A DNA stretch of 64,000 nt, from NCBI GenBank assembly GCA_964494505.1, contig CAZBRO010000019.1, positions 1 to 64,000 on the forward strand. Reading direction: 5' to 3'. Of the stretch, positions 50,878-58,498 are shown piece by piece. The stretch comes from CAIYRG01 sp964494505. Lineage in GTDB: Bacteria > Pseudomonadota > Alphaproteobacteria > Micropepsales > Micropepsaceae. Position numbers and translations under genes: made by a program. The notes under the pieces were generated by a model. That model did no database searches, was not told where the DNA came from, and was given only the letters and a program-made list of their open reading frames with translations. Numbering within the stretch: the first letter of the stretch is position 1; each line of letters begins with the position of its first letter.

Positions 50878-53040
50878 TCAGCGATCCGGCAGCGCGAAGA
50901 CATAGAGCGCGTTGCCGTTCGCCGGATGCTTCACGTCGGGCTCGATCGTGCGCGGCACCTGACGCGGGGACCCGCCGCCGAGTCCGACGGGGACGGCAAT
51001 GTATTGCTTGCCGCCGACGGCGAACGCGATGGGGAAGCCCTGGACCGAGGTCCCAAGCCGCGCCTTCCACAGTTCCTTGCCCGTCGCCGTATCGAAGGCG
51101 TGGAAGGTGCGGTCGAGGTCGCCGACAAAGGTCACGCCGCCATCGGTTGTCAGCACGCCGGTCAGCCACTCTGGGCGCTGATCGAAGTTCCATTTCTGCT
51201 GCATGGTGCGCACGTCGAAGGCGGCGAGATGGCCGACATTGCCGTTGCTGCCCGGCATCTCGAAGAAGCGGCGGTCGGCTTCCGTGCCGCCGCCGCCATC
51301 GCCTTTGTTCACCACCCGCCCGTTCATTTCCATGCAGGCCTGGGTCAGCGGAATGACCAGCGTCTGGGTTTGCGGGTCATAACTCATCGCCTGCCAGTCC
51401 TTGCCGCCCGCGGTGCCGGGGCAGGCGGGAACCCAATAGCCGGTCTTCTGTTCCAGGATGTCCGGCCGATAGGCGATCTCGCCCTTGCTCTTGTCCTTCC
51501 AGACAAAGACGTTCTGATAGACGGTCTCCTTGGCGTCGATGAACTGGCCATTCTGACGATCGAGTTTCCACAAGATGCCGGGCTTGCCGATGTTGAACGA
51601 GACCTTGCGGCCGTCCACATCGACCAGCACGCGCTCATAGACCTCATCCAGATCGAGCGATTCACCGGGAATGAATTGGTGGTACCAGGCGAGTTGCCCG
51701 GTTTCGGGCCGAAGCGCCAGGGTCGAGGTGGAATAAAGGGCGGCGTCCCCGCCGGTCGTGCCGCGGCTCGCCTGCATCCAGGGCTTCGCATTGGCGACGC
51801 CCCAATAGGTCAGATTGAGATCGGGATCGTAGGTGCCCGTGATCCAGGTGTCGCCGCCGGCCCTGAGCATGTTGGGGAGCTTGCCCCAGGTGTCGCCGCC
51901 GGGCGTTCCCTCGCGGGCCTCGGTGTTGAAGCGCCAAAGGATCTTGCCGGTCTGTGTGTCGAGGCCGCTGATGTAGCAGCCCTGATCGGCCTCGGCTGCT
52001 TTGTAGCGCTCGCATCCTCCCAAGCCCTGGACGAGCTTGCCGTTGATGATGAGCGGGCCGGAAGAATTGCCGAAGCCCTTCGCGTTGTTGGCGAGCGGCG
52101 TGTCCCACACCGTGCGGCCGGTTTTCGCGTCCAGCGCCATCAGGTGCGCGTCGTTGGACGCGACATAGATCTTGTCCTGGTAGATCGCGATGTTGCGCAT
52201 CGCGCCGGTGCCGCCGGCCCTGCCGCCGGACGGGCGGATGCGGTTCTCCCACAGGAGCTCGCCGGTCTTTGCGTCGAGCGCCTGAACGATGTTGTCGACA
52301 TTGATGAGATACATGATCCCGTTGTGGACCAGGGGCGTCGGTTCATTGGCGCCGACCAGGTCGTTCATCGCCCACACCCAGGCGAGCTGAAGCTGACCCA
52401 CATTCTGCTTGTTGATCTGGTTGAGCGCGCTATGGCTCCAGCCTTTGTAATTGCCCCGCACCATCAGCCAGTCGTTCGGGCTCGGGTTCTTCAGCATCTC
52501 GTCGGTAACGGGCACGAAATTCTGGATGTTGCCTTCCAGCGTCAGTCGCGCGGGGATGCGCGGCGGGCCGGCAGGCGCGGCCGCGGCCACCTGTGTCCCG
52601 GCGGTTGCCGGAGGGGCGGTGCCGGTCGCGACCTGCCCGATCGGAACCGACGTCGCAACCGTGAGCGGGCGCGGCCCCGCCGCCGCGCCGTTCTGGCGGA
52701 GAATGAAGGCGACGAGCGATTCCACCGCCTGCTCGGAGAGCGAGCGCGGATTGTCGGCGGGCATCGAGGTTGCGATCTTGTTGTAGAGTTCGCTCGTGCT
52801 CCGGCCGCGCCAGGCGCTCATGAAGTTTGCGCCGGCCAGTTGCGGGGCTTCGAAGCTGCCCTGCAGATCGGGCTGGTGGCATTTCGCGCAGACCGTCTGG
52901 AACGTGGTGGCCCCGATGGTCGCCTGCTCGGCGGTATAGACGCCGTTGCCCGCCGGTTGGGGCTGCGCCGTGGCGATGGCGATTCCGAACGCGGCCGCAG
53001 CCGTGGCCGACACCAAGAGTACCGCTTTCAATCCGCGCAT
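50878..53040 (-). CDS. PQQ-dependent dehydrogenase with N-terminal cytochrome c
   Basis: About 720 residues. Sec signal (residues 1 to about 27), then a cytochrome c domain with CAKCHQ, then a long PQQ-enzyme repeat (MVRGNYKGWSHS, ALDAKTGELLWE, ALDAKTGRTVWD, AFDTATGKELWK). The haem domain is N-terminal, unlike classical quinohaemoprotein alcohol dehydrogenases. Likely oxidises a sugar or alcohol in the periplasm. Starts at ATG 53040 (GGGAG six bases upstream); an adjacent ATG and a TTG are alternatives. Confidence 0.9.
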   Translation of the reverse strand: MRGLKAVLLVSATAAAAFGIAIATAQPQPAGNGVYTAEQATIGATTFQTVCAKCHQPDLQGSFEAPQLAGANFMSAWRGRSTSELYNKIATSMPADNPRSLSEQAVESLVAFILRQNGAAAGPRPLTVATSVPIGQVATGTAPPATAGTQVAAAAPAGPPRIPARLTLEGNIQNFVPVTDEMLKNPSPNDWLMVRGNYKGWSHSALNQINKQNVGQLQLAWVWAMNDLVGANEPTPLVHNGIMYLINVDNIVQALDAKTGELLWENRIRPSGGRAGGTGAMRNIAIYQDKIYVASNDAHLMALDAKTGRTVWDTPLANNAKGFGNSSGPLIINGKLVQGLGGCERYKAAEADQGCYISGLDTQTGKILWRFNTEAREGTPGGDTWGKLPNMLRAGGDTWITGTYDPDLNLTYWGVANAKPWMQASRGTTGGDAALYSTSTLALRPETGQLAWYHQFIPGESLDLDEVYERVLVDVDGRKVSFNIGKPGILWKLDRQNGQFIDAKETVYQNVFVWKDKSKGEIAYRPDILEQKTGYWVPACPGTAGGKDWQAMSYDPQTQTLVIPLTQACMEMNGRVVNKGDGGGGTEADRRFFEMPGSNGNVGHLAAFDVRTMQQKWNFDQRPEWLTGVLTTDGGVTFVGDLDRTFHAFDTATGKELWKARLGTSVQGFPIAFAVGGKQYIAVPVGLGGGSPRQVPRTIEPDVKHPANGNALYVFALPDR

Positions 53041-53051
53041 CATGTGCTCCC

Positions 53052-53507
53052 TCAATTGGCGTGCATGAGCCAGCCCCGGAGATTCCCGTCGGGGGCGCGC
53101 TCGGAATTCAGCTGAACGTATAATTGGCCGTTCTTCAGGTCTTCGACCATCTGCGGCGATAGATCGACCGTGCCGCTGATCGTGGGGCTCGTCGTTTTGG
53201 TGATGTTGAGGTCGAGGATGGCGGGCCCGGGAATTCCCGGTACGCCGCGATGGATGTGAGCGACCGTTGCGGGCGACCGCAAGCCTTCGGCAGTGCCGCT
53301 GACGGTGAGCTTGTTGCCGGCGAGCGTCGCGGTCACCGAACCTTGCCCCGCGACATTGGCCTGCATGGCCACATCGATAGGCACGACCGACAGCCGCGTC
53401 TTGTAGGTATCGCCGTTCTGCGCCGCAATCGCAGGCGCCCCGATCAGAATTACGGCAAGCATCAGCGCCGCCGTCCGTCCATGCCGTTTCGTCATGGTTG
53501 CTTTCAT
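53052..53507 (-). CDS. Exported CHRD-domain protein
   Basis: 151 residues; signal peptide ending APAIAAQ. The CHRD fold is shown by TVAHIHRGVPGIPGPAILDL and the C-terminal QLYVQLNSERAPDGNLRGWL. First gene of the five-gene operon; ends 11 bases before the PQQ dehydrogenase start. May bind a metal or partner through the His pair; function unknown. Confidence 0.85.
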   Translation of the reverse strand: MKATMTKRHGRTAALMLAVILIGAPAIAAQNGDTYKTRLSVVPIDVAMQANVAGQGSVTATLAGNKLTVSGTAEGLRSPATVAHIHRGVPGIPGPAILDLNITKTTSPTISGTVDLSPQMVEDLKNGQLYVQLNSERAPDGNLRGWLMHAN

Positions 53508-53592
53508 CTTTGAATGCTGGCCTTCAGCCCCCGATTGGCTTCCGGTGGGGCGGAATCTATACAAGAGCGCCCGTCAGTTCCAGCGGTGCGGG

Positions 53593-54462
53593 CTAGCCTT
53601 TGGCATCGAAAAACCGAGCCAGAGTCGCGGTTTCCGCATTCGCATCTGCAACATCGGCGGCGATGCGGCGATAGAATTCGGCAGCGGACTGAAAAAGCTC
53701 ATGCCCCGCGGGATCGGCGGTCACGAAACCGGCGATCTCTTCCATTTCGGCAACCCAGCGATGGGCCTTGGAGAACATGGAGGGGACCTGCCTCTCGAAC
53801 CAGGCGAGCAGATGCGGCTGGCTTTCGGCAAGTTCCGCGTGGAGCGATGTGGCCTCGCCCGCGCGCGTGGCGGCAAGGATCATGACGCTCGCAAGTGCGG
53901 TCAGTCCCTTCGTGATCCCGGCATAGGACATCTTCAGCGCCGAGGCGGCGCCCACGGGGCCATCGAGCACTTTGCAGTTAAGCCCGAAGGCATCGAGTGC
54001 GGCGACCGCGTTTGCCTGCAACCCCGAAAGATACAGGCTCGGCCCGTCATAGCCCGGCTTCGGCGGACCGCCGATGATACCGCCATCCACAAACGGACAG
54101 GCTGTCGTTTGTATGATCGCGGCGATGCGCTCCACGGTTTGCGGATTGACCGCGTTGCAATCGACATAGATCGGCTTCTTTCGCCCGGCTTCGAGCATGG
54201 GCGCGAGACGCAGCGCCAGGGTTTCCGCTTCGCCGGGCGGTACGACGGAAAGGATGATGTCCGCCGCGGCGAATTGGGACAGCGCCACCGGCTGCATCCG
54301 TGCGGCTTTGGCGCGCGCGGAACTTTCCGCACTGCGGCCCTCCAGATTGGTGAGCACGGTAAGGCCGTTATCGGTCAGGCGCTTTGCTACCGCGCTTCCC
54401 ATCTGGCCCTGTGCGATGATGCCAACGACCGGTTTGCTGTTGGGCGTCAATTGATCGCTCAT
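53593..54462 (-). CDS. NAD(P)-dependent oxidoreductase with DUF1932 domain
   Basis: 289 residues of the 6-phosphogluconate dehydrogenase superfamily. The N-terminal NAD(P) motif is VGIIAQGQMGSAVAKRL; the C-terminal DUF1932 domain begins near KMSYAGITKGLTAL. Related enzymes reduce beta-hydroxyacids. ATG 54462. A strong plus-strand promoter overlaps its first codons, so transcription of this gene and the sRNA may compete. Confidence 0.86.
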   Translation of the reverse strand: MSDQLTPNSKPVVGIIAQGQMGSAVAKRLTDNGLTVLTNLEGRSAESSARAKAARMQPVALSQFAAADIILSVVPPGEAETLALRLAPMLEAGRKKPIYVDCNAVNPQTVERIAAIIQTTACPFVDGGIIGGPPKPGYDGPSLYLSGLQANAVAALDAFGLNCKVLDGPVGAASALKMSYAGITKGLTALASVMILAATRAGEATSLHAELAESQPHLLAWFERQVPSMFSKAHRWVAEMEEIAGFVTADPAGHELFQSAAEFYRRIAADVADANAETATLARFFDAKG

Positions 54463-54479
54463 GAGTGATAGCCTATATA
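54451..54479 (+). promoter_or_regulatory. Promoter of the predicted sRNA
   Basis: TTGATC (54451-54456), 17 bases, TATATA (54474-54479) on the plus strand, in a region where all genes are on the minus strand. Expected start near 54486. Confidence 0.6.
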
Positions 54480-54485
54480 CGAAGG

Positions 54486-54559
54486 GCACCCGCCCCAGAG
54501 GGCGAACTCCAGGGCGGGGCCGGGCTCAGAACCGGATCAGAAGGGTCAACCTTCTTTTT
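54486..54559 (+). ncRNA. Predicted small RNA, about 74 nt
   Basis: Begins seven bases after a good promoter. A first GC hairpin (CCCGCCC 54489-54495 with GGGCGGG 54512-54518) is followed by AGAAGG-GTCAA-CCTTCT (54539-54555) and TTTT to 54559, a textbook Rho-independent terminator. No open frame. A 9-bp inverted repeat CCGGATCAG/CTGATCCGG (54532-54540, 54566-54574) encloses the terminator hairpin. Target unknown; the 54462 gene is the nearest cis candidate. Confidence 0.55.
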
Positions 54560-54571
54560 CCGATGCTGATC

Positions 54572-54634
54572 CGGAGGGAGAAGATCATCATCTCAGCTTC
54601 CCTCCGTGTGGCAGGGGCGGCCGATTCCGCCCCT
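54572..54634. repeat. Two further GC hairpins in the 54.5 kb intergenic region
   Basis: CGGAGGGA (54572-54579) with TCCCTCCG (54599-54606), and AGGGGCGG (54613-54620) with CCGCCCCT (54627-54634). They are perfect 8-bp stems. With the sRNA they occupy almost the whole gap before the ABM gene; they could be an extended leader on the minus strand. Confidence 0.5.
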
Positions 54635-54673
54635 CTCACCACCCATCCACATTAGTTGAAGACTGAAACGCCG

Positions 54674-55000
54674 TCAGTCGCCCGGCGCTTGCGCGCGGTC
54701 GTTCATGCCGTAATCGCGCAGCACCGACACGACGCGTAAGCGGTAATCGGCGAAGATGGAGGAGCGTCCGCGCGCTTGCGCCTCGCGATGCTCGGCGTGC
54801 ATGCGCCAGCGCCGCACGGATTCCTCATCGCGCCAGAACGAAAGCGACAGCAGCTTCTCCGCGTCCGACAGGCTCTGAAAGCGCTCGATGGAAAGGAAGC
54901 CGTCCATCTTCTCGAGTTCGGGCTTCAGCCGCGCTGCAATGTCGAGATAGTCCTGTTTCAACCCAGGCTTGGTCCTGACTTCGAAGATGACCGCAATCAT
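54674..55000 (-). CDS. Antibiotic biosynthesis monooxygenase (ABM) domain protein
   Basis: 108 residues of dimeric alpha/beta ferredoxin-like fold: MIAVIFEVRTKPG, DGFLSIERFQSLSD, LLSLSFWRDEESV, WRMHAEHREAQ. Cofactor-free oxygenases and isomerases share it. Start overlaps the MFS stop as ATGA, so it is co-translated with the transporter. Confidence 0.85.
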   Translation of the reverse strand: MIAVIFEVRTKPGLKQDYLDIAARLKPELEKMDGFLSIERFQSLSDAEKLLSLSFWRDEESVRRWRMHAEHREAQARGRSSIFADYRLRVVSVLRDYGMNDRAQAPGD

Positions 55001-56226
55001 CGCTTTCCAAGCTCTTGGTCGAGGTTGCCGACGATGAAACCGTAAGAGCCGCAGCCGAAAACGAGCGCCACGCCTGCCGCAACTGTGAGCGGCAGGGTGA
55101 AATCTCCCGCTGCGGAAATCAACAGCCCCGTCACCAGCGGTGCGAACGAGCCGCCGACATTGCCGCCGAAATTCTGCAGCGACACCAGCGAGGACACGAT
55201 GTGCGGCGGCGCCACGTCGATGGGCATCGAATTCACCGCGGCCGTCGAGAAGCTGAAGCTTGCCACCGACAGGGTCAGGAACCCGATGGCGATGACATTA
55301 TCGGACGCATAGGCGCCAAGGATGGTGAACAATGTCGCGCCGAACAAACCGCCGACCGCGAAGCCCTTGCGCACCAGTGTGACACGCAACCCCCGTGCAA
55401 TCAGCCGGTCGCCGATCCAGCCGCCCAGCAGAACGCACAAAGTGCCGATGAGAAAAGGCAGCATCCCGACGAAACCGGTGTTCAGGGTCGACATGCCCCG
55501 CTGCAATACGAGATAGCCGGGAAGCCACGTCGCGAACACGTAATAGATATACAGATAGCCCGCCTGTCCGAGCATCACGCCCCAGGTGGTTTTGTATTTC
55601 AGCAACTCCGCCCATGTGATCTGCGCTTGCGTTTCGCCGGGCGGGGCGGAATCGGGCGGGCCGCCGCGATAGACCGCGATCCACCACAAGACCCAAATGA
55701 GCCCCAGCGCCCCCGTGACGTAGAACACCCACTCCCAGCCGTAATGGACCAGCAGCACGGAGGCGAGCGGAATGCCGAGCGTGAGGCCGACCTTGTTGCC
55801 GGCGAAGAACGTGCCCACTGCGAAAGCGCGATGTTTCTTGTCGAAGGTCTCGCGGATCACGCGCGAGCCTGAAGGGATCATCAACGACTCGCCCGCCCCC
55901 AGCAGCGCGAGAAACGCAGCCAGAGGCGCAAACATCTTGGTCAGGCTGCACAGCGCGGTCGCAAACGACCACATGCCCACGCCGAGCGGGTAGGAGCGCC
56001 GCGGGCGGATGATATCGGTCAGCGGCCCTGCCGCCAGCAGCGAGAACGTGAACGCCCAATTGAAGATGGAGAGCAGCACGCCAACTTGCGCCGGCGTGTA
56101 GTGGTATTCTTTGATGAGCTGCGGCCCCACAACCGCGAAATTGACCCGGTCGATATAGGCGATGGCCTGCGAGCCAGCGAGCAGCAGCAGGATGTTCACG
56201 CGATAGGCGGCGGAAACCCGGTTCAA
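54997..56226 (-). CDS. MFS transporter, anion:cation symporter (ACS) type
   Basis: 409 residues, twelve membrane helices. The ACS signature is present early (SQAIAYIDRVNFAV) and the loop 2-3 motif GPLTDIIRPRRS follows. ACS members move organic acids such as phthalate, 4-hydroxyphenylacetate or glucarate. Start TTG 56226 is uncertain. Upstream of the ABM gene and downstream of an SBP-like gene. Confidence 0.88.
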   Translation of the reverse strand: MNRVSAAYRVNILLLLAGSQAIAYIDRVNFAVVGPQLIKEYHYTPAQVGVLLSIFNWAFTFSLLAAGPLTDIIRPRRSYPLGVGMWSFATALCSLTKMFAPLAAFLALLGAGESLMIPSGSRVIRETFDKKHRAFAVGTFFAGNKVGLTLGIPLASVLLVHYGWEWVFYVTGALGLIWVLWWIAVYRGGPPDSAPPGETQAQITWAELLKYKTTWGVMLGQAGYLYIYYVFATWLPGYLVLQRGMSTLNTGFVGMLPFLIGTLCVLLGGWIGDRLIARGLRVTLVRKGFAVGGLFGATLFTILGAYASDNVIAIGFLTLSVASFSFSTAAVNSMPIDVAPPHIVSSLVSLQNFGGNVGGSFAPLVTGLLISAAGDFTLPLTVAAGVALVFGCGSYGFIVGNLDQELGKR

Positions 56227-56243
56227 TCGTGTCGCCCAATAGC

Positions 56244-56272
56244 AAAATGGCAGACGGAAACCCCGTCTGCCA
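56244..56272 (-). terminator. Rho-independent terminator of the SBP-like gene
   Basis: Minus strand: TGGCAGACGG, loop GGTTT, CCGTCTGCCA, then TTTT. Perfect 10-bp stem 32 bases after the stop codon at 56304. Confidence 0.8.
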
Positions 56273-56303
56273 CTTTACAGGTCTTGGCCGGATTGTCGCC
56301 GCT

Positions 56304-57173
56304 TCAGCTGACGACGATCTTCTCGTGCTCGCTCTGGCCTTCGGTCAATCCGCGCGCCTTCATCCAATCATAGGCGCGGCCGAACAGTTCGGCGGCATAG
56401 TAATCGACGTGCTTGTAGCGCACGAACGCCTTCAACAGCTCGTTCGCCTTCAGCGCGCCCTTGGCGGATGCCGCGACATGATGGGCGTATTTGTAGAAGT
56501 CCTGGTTGATCAGATCGACCGCTTCGTTCTCGGCGTCGTAATAGGCCTTGCGCTGTTCGGGCGTCAGGTTCGGCGCCACCACTTCGCCGCCGCGATAAAA
56601 GGCCGCCGCAACAATGTGCGCGCCTTCCTTGAGCGCCAGACTGATGAACGGCTCCATCACCGTGACCGCGCGATAGGTGCCGTTCTTCAGGCCCTCCCAG
56701 CGGGTATAGGGCAAGCCGCCATTGACGATCTTGACATGCTCGGCGCCGACCGCGCTCTCCAGCATCTGGATCGTGGTGTAGTGCGAGCCCGTCAGCTCCT
56801 GCACGACCACCGGCACATCGGCCATGTCGCGGGGCACCTGCAGGGCTTCCTCGAAGGTGACGATGGCCTGCGCCGCAACCGCCGAGCGAAGACCCGCGAT
56901 ATTGCCACCGCGGTTTCCCCGCTCCAACCGGTCGATGCTGGCCCACTCGCAGACATTGTAGCTGTCGGCGGAGCCGCAATCGAACAGGTTCTCCTTCAGC
57001 CGCGCCATGATCGGGCGGTCGGCGGTGTCCTTTTCGCGGGCTTCATAGGGGGCGGACATCTGAACATTGAGGCCATGCTTCTTGAACAGGCCTTCCTCGA
57101 TGCCAACCAGAACGGGCAGATCGAAAACGGGGTTGTTCGGTGCGATCTTCACCAGCGGCATTGCGTCTGCCAT
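56304..57173 (-). CDS. Substrate-binding-protein-like (NMT1/THI5 type) protein without signal peptide
   Basis: 289 residues with the PBP2 fold: PVFDLPVLVGIEEGLFKKHG at the front, later KIVNGGLPYTRWEGLKNG. No signal peptide is visible, and no permease or ATPase gene is adjacent. It could be a cytosolic sensor or an enzyme of the SBP-derived class, like the 57320 neighbour. GAGG nine bases before ATG 57173. Confidence 0.72.
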   Translation of the reverse strand: MADAMPLVKIAPNNPVFDLPVLVGIEEGLFKKHGLNVQMSAPYEAREKDTADRPIMARLKENLFDCGSADSYNVCEWASIDRLERGNRGGNIAGLRSAVAAQAIVTFEEALQVPRDMADVPVVVQELTGSHYTTIQMLESAVGAEHVKIVNGGLPYTRWEGLKNGTYRAVTVMEPFISLALKEGAHIVAAAFYRGGEVVAPNLTPEQRKAYYDAENEAVDLINQDFYKYAHHVAASAKGALKANELLKAFVRYKHVDYYAAELFGRAYDWMKARGLTEGQSEHEKIVVS

Positions 57174-57226
57174 GTGATCCATCCTCTGATGCGGGTTAGA
57201 GCTTAATCCCAAATTCCAGTGTTTTT

Positions 57227-57255
57227 TATGTAATTCTTGGCGGTGCCGCTGTCAA
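57227..57255 (-). promoter_or_regulatory. Promoter of the SBP-like gene
   Basis: Minus strand TTGACA (57255-57250), 17 bases, TACATA (57232-57227). Near consensus, about 50 bases before ATG 57173. Confidence 0.7.
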
Positions 57256-57319
57256 ACTGACCGGTTATCGCACCCCCAAGAGATTGGTAAACCGGCAGGA
57301 ATTTCAATGGCCCCCTGGG

Positions 57320-58294
57320 ATGCCCGATTTGAAGCTCAAGCTGGCGTGCAACGATTATGACCGGGTCCGGGCCCTGATTGAGGGGTGGGTGAGGCCGGAA
57401 GGGATCGATTTCGACATCACCCTTTTGAAGCCGCGCGAGCTGTTTCCGCGGATGCTGGACCGCCAGGAGTTCGACGTTTCCGAGCTGTCGCTCGGCTCCT
57501 ATGCGTCCCTCGTCGCGAGGGGCGAAAGTCCGTTCGTCGCCGTTCCCGTGACGCTGTCGAAAATCTTCCGCCACGATGCGATCTACGTCCGCACCGGCGC
57601 TGGCATCGCGCGTCCGGAAGATTTGAAAGGCAAGCGCGTCGGCACCACGCAATATGGCGCGACCGCCATCGTCACCATCAAGGGCATGCTCGCCGACGAA
57701 TATGGCGTGCAGCCGTCCGACCTGCGCTGGTTCGTCGGCGGGCTGAACGCGCCGACGGAGAAGCCGCTGATCCCGTTGAATCTGCCGGCAGGCGTCGATC
57801 TGACCTTTCTCGGGGCCGGGCGGACGCTGGAAGCGATGCTGGCGGCGGACGAATTGGACGCGCTGTTCTCGATCTATATTCCGAAGCTGTTCCTGCAGGG
57901 CTCACCAAAAATCGCGCGCCTGTTTCCGGATTACCGCAGCGTCGAGGAAGAGTATTACCGTCGCACGCGCATCTTCCCGATCATGCACGTCGTCGCGATC
58001 AAAAGGGACCTCTATCGGGACAATCCTTGGATCGCGCGAAGCCTCTATCGCGCCTTCTGCGCAGCGCGCGATGCGGCAATCGAACCGCTGCACGACACGG
58101 ACGCTCTGATGGTGTCGCTGCCATTCCTCGTCCATCATTTAGAGGAGGCGCGCGCCCTGTTCGGACGCGATGTCTGGACCTATGGCGTGGAAGAAAACCG
58201 CCCGGCGCTGGAGGCGCTCTGCCGCTGGGTGCACGAACAAGGCTTGGCCCCGCGCCGCGTCACGCCGGAGGAACTGTTTGTGGATGTGGATTAG
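57320..58294 (+). CDS. 4,5-dihydroxyphthalate decarboxylase-like protein
   Basis: 324 residues. The opening LKLKLACNDYDRVRALIEG, FPRMLDRQEFDVSELSLGSY and IPVTLSKIFRHDAIYV-type segments match Pht5 decarboxylases, which use an SBP-like fold to decarboxylate a dihydroxyphthalate. ATG 57320 precedes the conserved strand; TTG 57284 is in frame. Divergent from the other SBP-like gene. With the ACS transporter and ABM protein it hints at aromatic-acid breakdown; other ring-cleavage genes are not in the window. Confidence 0.82.
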   Translation: MPDLKLKLACNDYDRVRALIEGWVRPEGIDFDITLLKPRELFPRMLDRQEFDVSELSLGSYASLVARGESPFVAVPVTLSKIFRHDAIYVRTGAGIARPEDLKGKRVGTTQYGATAIVTIKGMLADEYGVQPSDLRWFVGGLNAPTEKPLIPLNLPAGVDLTFLGAGRTLEAMLAADELDALFSIYIPKLFLQGSPKIARLFPDYRSVEEEYYRRTRIFPIMHVVAIKRDLYRDNPWIARSLYRAFCAARDAAIEPLHDTDALMVSLPFLVHHLEEARALFGRDVWTYGVEENRPALEALCRWVHEQGLAPRRVTPEELFVDVD

Positions 58295-58296
58295 TC

Positions 58297-58488
58297 ATGA
58301 AACTTCGCGAATTGGAGCGGTTGTTGATCGAGGAAATTTCCCCGGTCACGCCTCATCAAATTTTGTCATTCCCGGCCGAGCGGCGTAGCCGCGAGGGGAA
58401 GGGAAACCAATTGTCGCCGAACGGAATAGTTCCGGACGAAATGGGTCCCCTTCCCTCGCATCGCTGTCGCGATGCTCGCCGGGGATGA
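58297..58488 (+). pseudogene. Possible gene remnant fused to a palindromic element
   Basis: 63-codon frame: about 21 ordinary residues (MKLRELERLLIEEISPVTPH) then residues encoded by the type C element (58364-58490). Starts two bases after the decarboxylase stop. Either a short protein extended by the repeat or the front of a broken gene. Confidence 0.35.
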
Positions 58489-58490
58489 CA
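58364..58490. repeat. Type C palindromic element with terminal inverted repeats
   Basis: 127 bases bounded by TGTCATTCCCGGC and the complement of TGTCATCCCCGGC (12 of 13 match). Inside, GAGGGGAAGGG pairs with CCCCTTCCCTC. MITE-like; no target duplication is evident. Between two convergent genes. Confidence 0.75.
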
Positions 58491-58498
58491 AAGGGAGT

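Noticed and set aside
49811..51193. Long 460-codon reading frame ending in SMP-30
   Set aside because: The first 126 codons overlap the PQQ dehydrogenase in another frame; the Tat signal at 50815 marks the true start.
50857..53115. Plus-strand open frame of 752 codons opposite the PQQ dehydrogenase
   Set aside because: Same reason; the minus strand has CxxCH and PQQ repeats.
54486..54634. Riboswitch (TPP, glycine, fluoride)
   Set aside because: Checked by eye for the conserved cores of these classes; none matched. The strand and T-run favour a separate small RNA.
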